Shown here: positions 38,434 through 45,950 of the stretch, one piece after another
How the letters are laid out: every line of letters starts with the position of its first letter
How positions within the stretch are numbered: the stretch's first letter is position 1
Source: Saprospiraceae bacterium
GTDB taxonomy: Bacteria; Bacteroidota; Bacteroidia; Chitinophagales; Saprospiraceae
NCBI GenBank assembly: GCA_020630955.1
Contig: JAHDIE010000017.1
Span: 1-60,440 of the forward strand
Length of the DNA stretch: 60,440 nt
Direction: 5' to 3'
Made by a program: the position numbers and the translations under genes
The notes under the pieces: model-generated
What the model was told of the DNA's origin: nothing
What the model saw: the letters and a program-made list of their open reading frames with translations, nothing else
Databases searched by the model: none

Positions 38434-39057
38434 ATGAAAACTTTAGTACTAATCGAGGATGACCCGAATATTCGGGAAAGTCTAACTATATACATTACCA
38501 AAAAATCACTTATGGAAATCCAAGGCAGTTATGAATCTGTTGAGGATTTTATGAGTCATCATTTTGCAGATGAACCAAGTATTATGCTATTGGATATTGG
38601 CCTTCCTGGAATGTCAGGAATAGAAGGCATACCACTCATTAAAAAAAGATATCCTAATATTGATATCATTATGTTAACAACATATGAAGAAGAAGAAGAA
38701 ATCTTCGGTGCTTTAGAAGCAGGGGCTTGTTCTTATATTTCTAAGCGAACCCCTCTGGCAAAAATTGTTGAAGCAATAGAGATTGTAGAAAAGGGTGAAT
38801 CTTACATGTCTCCTTCTATTACCAGCAAAGTGACAAGACATTTCAAGAAAAATGCTAAAGAGTTTGAAAGTAATCTTTCAAGTCGGCAAATGGAAATAGT
38901 AAAATACATAGTAAGTGGATTAACTTACTCTCAAATTGCTGACCGATGTTTTATTTCGCTAAACACGGTAAGGTCCCATATGAAAAATATTTATACAACA
39001 TTAGAAATCAATAGTAAGGCAATGTTGATTAAGAAATACAATGAAGGCAAATTATAA
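38434..39057 (+). CDS. LuxR/NarL-type response regulator
   Basis: A 207-residue two-component regulator. The receiver domain has the acidic pair in LIEDD (8-10), the phosphorylation site Asp54 in LLDIGLPGMSG, and the conserved Lys in YISKRT. The C-terminal LuxR helix-turn-helix is clear (SSRQMEIVKYIVSGLTYSQIADR, ISLNTVRSHMKNIY). No kinase is adjacent. The nearest candidate partner is the degenerate kinase at 21619-22323, at the far end of the divergent surface gene cluster. The palindromes at 33011 and 38383 are its most plausible binding sites. Confidence 0.92.
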   Translation: MKTLVLIEDDPNIRESLTIYITKKSLMEIQGSYESVEDFMSHHFADEPSIMLLDIGLPGMSGIEGIPLIKKRYPNIDIIMLTTYEEEEEIFGALEAGACSYISKRTPLAKIVEAIEIVEKGESYMSPSITSKVTRHFKKNAKEFESNLSSRQMEIVKYIVSGLTYSQIADRCFISLNTVRSHMKNIYTTLEINSKAMLIKKYNEGKL

Positions 39058-39267
39058 CTCTAAAAATTTTTTAAAGAAAATACCATTTCATTTACTACAG
39101 CATTAGTAGCAATAATGCTTGCATTGAAATTTTGAATTGTATAATAATAAACATTTGGAAAATTTAATACTGACTTTATTCCATTTCATCGCTTGGTAAA
39201 AGACAAATTTATCTACTAAAGAGACTTTTACACACTTAAGTTGTGTTTTTAAGAGAGCAATTATCCC

Positions 39268-39275
39268 TACCTTTG
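39268..39275 (+). promoter_or_regulatory. -7 promoter box of the ygiQ gene
   Basis: TACCTTTG matches TAnnTTTG. A TTG lies about 24 nt upstream. Initiation near 39281 would give a very short leader before the coding frame, which supports translation starting close to 39298. An imperfect palindrome centred on CTTAAG (39229-39246) overlaps the -33 region. Confidence 0.5.
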
Positions 39276-39297
39276 TATAATCGACTACAATAGCGAC

Positions 39298-41184
39298 ATA
39301 TCAAGATGGTTACCGATCACAAAGAAGCAAGTCCAAGCACGCGGATGGGAAGAACTTGATGTTATCATCATATCTGGAGATGCCTATGTAGATCATCCTG
39401 CATTTGGTTCAGCAGTTATAGGTAGGATTATTGAGAGTGAAGGTTTAAAGGTAGCAATTGTACCACAGCCCAATTGGCAAGATGATTTAAGAGATTTTAA
39501 AAAGATGGGCAAACCAAAATTATTTTTTGGAGTTACATCTGGTTGTATGGACTCAATGGTCAATCACTATACTGCCGCTAGAAGAAAAAGATCTACCGAT
39601 GCCTATACCCCAGGTGGAAGCGCAGGACACAGACCAGATTATGCTGTTAATGTGTATTCCAATATTCTGAAGGAATTATATCCAGATGTGCCTGTGCTAA
39701 TCGGAGGCATTGAAGCTTCGTTAAGAAGAGTGACACACTATGATTATTGGTCTAACAAACTTTTCCCAACCATTCTTGAGAGCAGCAATGCAGATATGTT
39801 GGTCTATGGGATGGGAGAAATGCCTTTGAGACAGATCATCAGAAGAATGCTAGAAGGAGAAAAACTATCTGATATTCAAGATGTTTTGCAAACTGCTTAT
39901 CTGGTTGGGAAGGAAGAAGATATTCCAAATTATGAAAGAGAATCCATCTATCTTGCATCACATGAAACTTGCCTTAGGAATAAAAAACTTTTTGCTGCCA
40001 ATTTCAAGCACATTGAAAAGGAATCAAACAAAGTCCAAGCGGATCGGTTGATACAAAAAGTTCAGGGAAGGTATCTAATAGTCAACCCACCCTATCCTCC
40101 TATGACTGAAAATGAGATTGACACTTCTTTTGACCTACCCTATACAAGAATGCCCCATCCGAAATATGCTAAACGTGGTTCCATCCCTGCCTATGAGATG
40201 ATCCGTTTTTCTGTCAATATGCACAGAGGTTGTTTTGGAGGTTGTAGCTTCTGCACTATTTCTGCACACCAAGGTAAATTTATTGCCAGCAGATCTGAAG
40301 AATCTATTTTAAAGGAAGTCGAGAATATTACAAAAATGCCAGATTTTAAAGGTTACATTTCTGATCTTGGAGGTCCTTCCGGAAATATGTATAAGATGAA
40401 AGGAAAGGTACAATCAATATGTGACAGGTGTGTTGCTCCATCTTGCATTCATCCTGTAGTGTGCAGCAACCTTGACACCTCTCACAAACCAATGACAGAG
40501 CTTTATAAAAAAGTAGATGCCAACCCAAAAGTAAAAAAGGCATTCGTTAGCAGCGGATTGAGATATGACCTACTTACCGAAAGTTATAATAAAAATCATG
40601 ATGGTAGTCTTGATGAATATCTAGAACAAGTGGTTTGTAACCATGTCAGCGGTCGACTTAAAGTAGCTCCAGAACATTCCTCAGAAAACACATTGCGAGT
40701 AATGCGTAAACCGAGCTTCAAACACTTCAGAGAATTTAAAAAGAAGTATGATTTTTTCAATAGAAAACATGGCTTAAAACAACCTCTGATTCCTTATTTC
40801 ATTTCAAGTCACCCTGGTTGCGAAGAAGAAGATATGGCCAATCTTGCTGCAGATACCAAGGAGTTAGGTTTTAGGTTGGAACAAGTACAAGACTTTACGC
40901 CTACACCAATGACTGTGGCAACCATTATCTATTACACAGGGCTGCATCCTTACACACTTCGAGAAGTGTATACCGCAAAAAATCCAAAAGAAAAGAAAGC
41001 ACAACACCAATTCTTTTTCTGGTACAAAGGTGAAAACAGAAAACAAATTCGCGCAAAGCTAGAAAAAATGGGTCGTGAAGATCTAATCGATAAAATATTA
41101 GGAGAACATCGAAAACAGAACAAGAAAGAATACATCAAATCAAAGAAAAGATATAAAACGAGATTAAATAAGAGAAGAAAATAA
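39298..41184 (+). CDS. YgiQ family radical SAM protein without a canonical start codon
   Basis: The family frame is open from just after a TAA at about 39250. It contains WLPITKKQVQARGWEELDVI and GDAYVDHPAFGSAVIGRI, the conserved YgiQ N-terminus, before the first in-frame ATG at 39505. No ATG, GTG or TTG occurs in frame upstream. I place the start at ATA 39298, giving about 628 aa, near the family norm. The radical SAM cluster motif is CFGGCSFC (Cys312, 316, 319). The C-terminal part matches the DUF3362-type tail. Start-codon mutation, a non-AUG start, or a 1-nt sequence error near ATG 39306 are all possible. The biochemical role of YgiQ is unknown. Confidence 0.85.
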   Translation: MSRWLPITKKQVQARGWEELDVIIISGDAYVDHPAFGSAVIGRIIESEGLKVAIVPQPNWQDDLRDFKKMGKPKLFFGVTSGCMDSMVNHYTAARRKRSTDAYTPGGSAGHRPDYAVNVYSNILKELYPDVPVLIGGIEASLRRVTHYDYWSNKLFPTILESSNADMLVYGMGEMPLRQIIRRMLEGEKLSDIQDVLQTAYLVGKEEDIPNYERESIYLASHETCLRNKKLFAANFKHIEKESNKVQADRLIQKVQGRYLIVNPPYPPMTENEIDTSFDLPYTRMPHPKYAKRGSIPAYEMIRFSVNMHRGCFGGCSFCTISAHQGKFIASRSEESILKEVENITKMPDFKGYISDLGGPSGNMYKMKGKVQSICDRCVAPSCIHPVVCSNLDTSHKPMTELYKKVDANPKVKKAFVSSGLRYDLLTESYNKNHDGSLDEYLEQVVCNHVSGRLKVAPEHSSENTLRVMRKPSFKHFREFKKKYDFFNRKHGLKQPLIPYFISSHPGCEEEDMANLAADTKELGFRLEQVQDFTPTPMTVATIIYYTGLHPYTLREVYTAKNPKEKKAQHQFFFWYKGENRKQIRAKLEKMGREDLIDKILGEHRKQNKKEYIKSKKRYKTRLNKRRK

Positions 41185-41254
41185 ATAGCTATGTGAATCC
41201 ATTAAAGTTTTTACGATTGGTCATATTCTTAAATACTCAAAATAGATTTCTTCC

Positions 41255-41679
41255 AGCCCAAAACGATACCCTTTCAAAATAGATCTTATCCAAGATATTG
41301 ACTTTCTCCAAGATCATCTTGAAGCAATCCTACCAAATTTTTACCTCTATAAGAATGTTGGTTAAATTGTAAATTCCATTAATAATACTCATCCAGAAAG
41401 CATGAATGCATTTGATGCATTTAACAACATTTCAATTGCCACAAGTTTTAGCTAAGATTATTAGCGTCAATTCCATCCCGTTCAAAAAACAGGTTTAGAA
41501 TATCAAGAAAAAGGGACATTATTTCCTTTTGATCTTATATCAAAATGAGAGATTATACATTATCAAAAGATTATAACGATCATGCAAACATTCCTTTAGC
41601 TTATGAAATTGATAGGAAAGAAAAACCAATACCTAGAAAAGTTTATACATTTGGTACAGCAGCAAAAGTAAATAGGTAA
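41255..41679 (+). pseudogene. Multiply interrupted coding remnant
   Basis: The 574-nt gap after ygiQ holds one plus-strand frame that reads as protein through several stops. It gives RYPFKIDLIQDIDFLQDHLE up to a TAA at 41363, then MNAFDAFNNISIATSFS, two more stops, then VQKTGLEYQEKGTLFPFDLI, ending in TGA at 41546. It continues in another frame from ATG 41545 (44 codons, MRDYTLSKDYNDHANIPLAY) to TAA at 41679. The parent family was not recognised. It looks like a decayed gene rather than intergenic noise, because protein-like composition persists across the stops. Confidence 0.45.
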
Positions 41680-41758
41680 TATGCCTAGCCTAATTTAGGT
41701 TGTTTTGCTGATAGACTTAAGAGGTAAAATTAACATCTTTGTGTTTTAAGGCTAATAA

Positions 41759-42979
41759 ATGAAGGCACCAGAGATTCCAAAGAATGAAATCGAAAGACTT
41801 GAGGCTCTTTACTCGTATCAAATATTAGATGATGACCAAAAAGAAGAGCTTGATGAAATTACAAGACTGGCAGCAAACATTTGTGAGACTCCAATTTCTC
41901 TTATTACCCTTGTCGATTCTACCATACAATGGCACAAAGCAAAATATGGAGAGATGGAAGCTTTTATTCCAAGAGAGATTTCCTTTTGTGCCCATGCGAT
42001 AAATCATCCTGACCAAGATATGATTATTGAGGATGTCAAATCTAATCCTACTTTTCATGATAATCCTATGGTTTTAGGTGATCCCCACATCGCCTTTTAT
42101 GCTGGTATTCCATTAAACAATCCAGATGGACTGACCCTTGGAACTCTGTGCGTAATCGACAGAAAATCGCGTAAATTGAATGAATTTCAATTGGAAGCTT
42201 TGCATAGTCTTTCCAACCAAATCATGAGGCTATTCGAATTGCATAAAACGGTGAGGGAAATGAAAGACAAAGAAGAACAACTAGAAATGAGTATTAAAAG
42301 CCTTGAGGAGTACACGGCCTTTATCGCCCATGACTTGAGAAACCCATTCAGAAATATCGAACTTATAACGGAGGTTTTGATGAACAATCACACTGATGAA
42401 TTAAGTCATACAAGTAAAGCTTATTTATCGGATATTATTCAAGAATCAAAAGAATCAAGAGCTTTTATCAACAACTTACTAACTTACTCCAAATCAATTC
42501 ATGCTTTCAATCAAGATTCAGAAATTGTTGACTTAAAAATCTTATTTGCCAAAATAATTCAAAAACTTCTCCCACCTGATCGATTTAAAATTTCCATTTC
42601 CAAATATCTACCTCAGGTGTTTTATCCGAGAATTGCACTGATCCATGTCTTCAAAAATATCCTAGAGAACAATCTGAAGTATAATGAAAACCTAAATCCG
42701 ACGATCTCCATAGATTATGAAGAAAATGAAGATGAACATATTATCAGCATATCTGACAATGGCAATGGAATAGAAGCAGAACTTCATGACATAATCTTCA
42801 AATTATTTTCAGGTGATTTAGAAAGTGATGGAAAATTTATAAAAAGTATAGGAGTAGGACTGGCAATCGTTAACAAGCTGGTGTCTTTAATGGACGGCTC
42901 AGTCAAAGTGATTTCATCCAAAGGAAATGGAAGTACTTTTGTTGTAACTTTACCTAAAACCACAGAAATTCATGATTAG
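41759..42979 (+). CDS. GAF-domain sensor histidine kinase
   Basis: A 406-residue soluble kinase. The GAF domain (about 20-160) contains ICETPISLITLVDSTIQWHKA and REISFCAHAIN, a form very common in Bacteroidota. A short coiled coil precedes the HisKA domain, with His191 in FIAHDLRNPFRN. The ATPase domain has NILENNLKYNE, ISDNGNGIEAE and SIGVGLAIVNKLV. There is no membrane segment, so it probably senses an intracellular signal. Its stop overlaps the start of the response regulator by 8 nt, a clear two-component operon. A possible -7 box containing CATCTTTG lies about 20 nt upstream. Confidence 0.93.
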   Translation: MKAPEIPKNEIERLEALYSYQILDDDQKEELDEITRLAANICETPISLITLVDSTIQWHKAKYGEMEAFIPREISFCAHAINHPDQDMIIEDVKSNPTFHDNPMVLGDPHIAFYAGIPLNNPDGLTLGTLCVIDRKSRKLNEFQLEALHSLSNQIMRLFELHKTVREMKDKEEQLEMSIKSLEEYTAFIAHDLRNPFRNIELITEVLMNNHTDELSHTSKAYLSDIIQESKESRAFINNLLTYSKSIHAFNQDSEIVDLKILFAKIIQKLLPPDRFKISISKYLPQVFYPRIALIHVFKNILENNLKYNENLNPTISIDYEENEDEHIISISDNGNGIEAELHDIIFKLFSGDLESDGKFIKSIGVGLAIVNKLVSLMDGSVKVISSKGNGSTFVVTLPKTTEIHD

Positions 42980-43616
42980 GGTTGCTATAATAGATGATCA
43001 CAAAATGTTTAGAGATGGTGTTAGCGCCATAATTGATAAACATGAAGAAACAACCATGATATGGTCCGCAAGTAATGGTGTCGAAGCAATAGAAAATGTA
43101 TCCAATCAATTACCAGATATACTCCTTATGGATATTTCAATTGGATTTGAGAGTGGTGTTACCTTGTCAAAAAAACTTCTAGAGCTATATCCTAAATTAA
43201 ACATCATCGCCCTAACCATGCACCATGAAGAAAACTATGTAATCAAAGTACTAGAAATAGGGGCAAAAGGATATCTACTAAAAGACGCAGGCTCAGAAGA
43301 AATGGTAGATGCCATCATGCAGGTTGCCTCAGGAGAGAATTATTACAGTAAACATGTCTCACAAATCCTAGTGAAACACATCACCAGAGGATCAAAAATG
43401 AAAAATAAATCCAATAGCATCCAATTGACAAATAGGGAGACAGAAATTCTCACTTTGATTGCACAAGAATATTCCAATCCAGAAATTGCTAAAGAATTGT
43501 TTATCAGCATAAGAACCGTCGATACACATAGGCGTAATTTATTAGACAAACTACAAGTTAAAAATACCGCAGGATTAGTCAAACACGCTATCAAAACAGG
43601 GCTTTTGGATATCTAA
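42972..43616 (+). CDS. NarL/FixJ-type response regulator
   Basis: A 214-residue regulator overlapping the GAF kinase gene by 8 nt, hence its cognate partner. The receiver domain has IIDDHKMFRDG and the phosphorylation site Asp54 (LLMDISIG). The LuxR-type helix-turn-helix (LTNRETEILTLIAQEYSNPEIAKELFIS, cited here by its ends LTNRE and LFIS) and IRTVDTHRRNLLDKLQ are intact. Target genes are unknown. Confidence 0.94.
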   Translation: MIRVAIIDDHKMFRDGVSAIIDKHEETTMIWSASNGVEAIENVSNQLPDILLMDISIGFESGVTLSKKLLELYPKLNIIALTMHHEENYVIKVLEIGAKGYLLKDAGSEEMVDAIMQVASGENYYSKHVSQILVKHITRGSKMKNKSNSIQLTNRETEILTLIAQEYSNPEIAKELFISIRTVDTHRRNLLDKLQVKNTAGLVKHAIKTGLLDI

Positions 43617-43777
43617 GCAAATCTCGTAGATCCTACCAATATTACATAGCTACCATACCAGATTAACGTTAGCAATAAAATTACACTTTTAAGCTGATTA
43701 TAAGCCTACATTTCATATTCATCTTTGTTGAGATATTGGATGAGCCAATCAACTTTTAGTATGATCAATCTTTCAAA

Positions 43778-44146
43778 ATGAAAAGATATTCTCAAAAAGA
43801 ACTTACATTATTTAAATCTAAATTACTTGCAATGAAGGAGGTAGATTTAAGTCAGTTGTCCCTTATTAATAAGCAAATTAACAACTTATCAGAAAATGGA
43901 AATGATGATAATGGATTTAATGCTACCAACTATTTCATCGAAATAGAATCTTTGTTGGTTAAAAAATCAAGGATTAAAAAACATATTCATTTCATCGACA
44001 ATGCCTTAATGAGAATTGAAAAAGGCATCTATGGCGTATGTGCCGAAACAGGACTTCTAATTGATAAAAAAAGACTATTGGCGGTTCCAACAACAACCCT
44101 CAGCATGGAGGGAAAAAAAATTCGTGAAAAAAGGATAATAGTATAA
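43778..44146 (+). CDS. TraR/DksA-like regulator, zinc-ligand-poor form
   Basis: A 122-residue protein with an N-terminal coiled coil (about 1-75) and a C-terminal segment of DksA/TraR type (GIYGVCAETGLLIDKKRLLAVP). Only one of the four Cys expected of the C4 zinc finger remains; the second is Thr. Similar forms (YGxCxxTGxLIxKERL) are usual in Bacteroidota, so this is probably functional. It is expected to bind RNA polymerase in the secondary channel. It is monocistronic, preceded by a CATCTTTG-type box at 43720-43727. Confidence 0.85.
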   Translation: MKRYSQKELTLFKSKLLAMKEVDLSQLSLINKQINNLSENGNDDNGFNATNYFIEIESLLVKKSRIKKHIHFIDNALMRIEKGIYGVCAETGLLIDKKRLLAVPTTTLSMEGKKIREKRIIV

Positions 44147-44161
44147 TCATGTTCTTAATGG

Positions 44162-44223
44162 CACACCCCAAAAGTATTCCTCTTTGCGGGATATTAATGT
44201 ACAAGAATACAAGTAAGGGTGTG
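44162..44223 (+). ncRNA. Candidate nested stem-loop, structured RNA or terminator
   Basis: Two nested perfect stems, CACACCC with GGGTGTG (7 bp) and GTATTC with GAATAC (6 bp), are separated by nearly symmetric 5- and 6-nt internal loops around a 25-nt loop. It lies 15 nt after the DksA-like gene and is followed by TCTTTACAT. It could be a terminator, or a leader element of the ATP-grasp gene 124 nt downstream. Confidence 0.35.
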
Positions 44224-44346
44224 TCTTTACATATAATTAATCAGATTTTGAAACAAGGCTTGGAAGTAAGTACAAACTTGAAGTAAATATTTCTCTTGCC
44301 TTATAATTTATATTGTTTTCAAATTTAACATACAAACAATAGTAGA

Positions 44347-45789
44347 GTGATTCAACAAGAAATTAAGATAATCCAACCATTAGAATTTGAGCCTCATAAT
44401 CACTGGTACCCCAAAGCTTTAAATGCAACCATCCATCCAATGATCAATTTTTTCTTGAATCTGGAACAAGAAAGAATTATCACAAGATATTGCCATATGC
44501 ATCCTAAAGTAAACAAGGAAAAGCTATCAGAAATCCTCAATCATAGATCAAAATATTTTTTATGGGCTGGAGCAGATCTTTTAAATGTTACTTCTGCTGC
44601 AGGAAAAAGACAAATGGTGGTCATCGAAAACAATTCTTGTCCTTCTGGACAAAAATCAATGCCTTTGATTGATGACAACAAAGAACAGGGAAGCTACAGA
44701 TTGATGATCGAAAGAACATTCAAACCTTTTCTAAAAAATCTTAGAAATAAAATCAAAGGAGGATTGGCTGTGATTTATGATAAAAATCCGATGGAGGTTT
44801 CTGGATATGCTAAAGTGATCTCTGAGGTTATGAATGAACCCGTTTTCTATTCCTCATTTAGCGATCAAGAAAAAGACCCGAATGTTAAATTTAACGATGG
44901 CATCATGTATGTACGCCATCAAAATAAATGGCACCAAATCAGAGCAGCATTTAGGTATGTGACACAAAAACCTTGGAACAGAATTCCTATTAACTGCAAA
45001 ACCAAAATATTGAATCCAACTGTTGCTTGTCTTGCAGGCGGAAGAAACAAAATGGTTGCAGCAAAAGCCTACGATATATTCAATGCAGAACTTCAAAATT
45101 ATGGTTTGAAAATCAATATACCAGAAACCATCTGGGATGTTAGCAAAAATGAAATCCCTCTTTGGGTTAAAAAGTTGGGAGGACATGCAGTGATAAAAGT
45201 TCCTTATAGCAATGCAGGTCAAGGAGTGTACACCATAGTTACTCAGGAAGAACTTGACAAATTTATGGAAATGCAGTTTGACTATGATCTATTTATCGTC
45301 CAGAGTTTGATTGGAAACTACAATTGGAGTAGTACTACTTCCGCTGGTAAGTTATACCATGTAGGCACCATTCCGAATGCAAAAAATCAAACCTTTGTGG
45401 CGGACATCAGGATGATGGTCAGCTCAACTGAAAATGGAATAAAACCACTTTGCACATATGCAAGAAGAGCAGAAAAACCGTTGGTTGATCACTTAAGCTC
45501 TGGTACTGACAGCTGGTCTATGCTGGGAACAAACCTTTCTATAAAAAAAAGCAATGGTGTTTGGGACAATGATACAAATAGATTGGTTTTGATGGATAGA
45601 CGTGATTTTAATAAGCTAGGCATAGGACTTGATGACCTGATTGAGGCCTACATTCAAACTGTACTTTCAATGGTGGCGATTGATAAAATGGCTCAGACAT
45701 TGGTCAATAAACAAGGCAGATTTAGGATGAAATTGTTTAAAAGTCTAAATGATGATATCAGCTTATTACAAGAAATTAAATTGGATTAG
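44347..45789 (+). CDS. ATP-grasp-like ligase of unknown substrate
   Basis: A 480-residue cytoplasmic protein, starting at GTG 44347 (the next Met is residue 32, so the GTG is needed). The stretch at about residues 278-295 (GGHAVIKVPYSNAGQGVY) resembles the nucleotide-binding loop of ATP-grasp enzymes. The flanking segments VVIENNSCPSGQKSMPLIDD and FIVQSLIGNYNW fit a ligand-binding role. I could not assign a family. It precedes the arginine decarboxylase gene by 161 nt in the same direction. Together with a second ATP-grasp gene at 49629, it suggests amide-bond formation with an amino acid or polyamine. Function is inferred only from fold and context. Confidence 0.6.
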   Translation: MIQQEIKIIQPLEFEPHNHWYPKALNATIHPMINFFLNLEQERIITRYCHMHPKVNKEKLSEILNHRSKYFLWAGADLLNVTSAAGKRQMVVIENNSCPSGQKSMPLIDDNKEQGSYRLMIERTFKPFLKNLRNKIKGGLAVIYDKNPMEVSGYAKVISEVMNEPVFYSSFSDQEKDPNVKFNDGIMYVRHQNKWHQIRAAFRYVTQKPWNRIPINCKTKILNPTVACLAGGRNKMVAAKAYDIFNAELQNYGLKINIPETIWDVSKNEIPLWVKKLGGHAVIKVPYSNAGQGVYTIVTQEELDKFMEMQFDYDLFIVQSLIGNYNWSSTTSAGKLYHVGTIPNAKNQTFVADIRMMVSSTENGIKPLCTYARRAEKPLVDHLSSGTDSWSMLGTNLSIKKSNGVWDNDTNRLVLMDRRDFNKLGIGLDDLIEAYIQTVLSMVAIDKMAQTLVNKQGRFRMKLFKSLNDDISLLQEIKLD

Positions 45790-45950
45790 AATAGAATACC
45801 AATATCACTTATTTTCTAGGTAATTCACCCATTTTTAATTCTAAGCTTTTTCATTGAGTAAATAGCCTATTTCAAAATACATCTTTGTTATAAAATCATT
45901 AAAAATTAAGTCTCAGAAATCTAAAACATCAAGCAGATTGATTTAAATAC

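Noticed and set aside
39229-39246. Imperfect palindrome around CTTAAG upstream of ygiQ as a third copy of the surface-regulon operator.
   Set aside because: The half-sites (ACACA/TGTGT around CTTAAG) do not match AAYCACAT-N4-ATGTGRTT, and the spacing to the -7 box differs.
44149-44286. 45-codon ORF (MFLMAHPKSIPLCGILMYKN and on) between the DksA-like and ATP-grasp genes.
   Set aside because: It overlaps the nested stem-loop, has no recognisable domain, and its composition is not convincing. It is open probably by chance.
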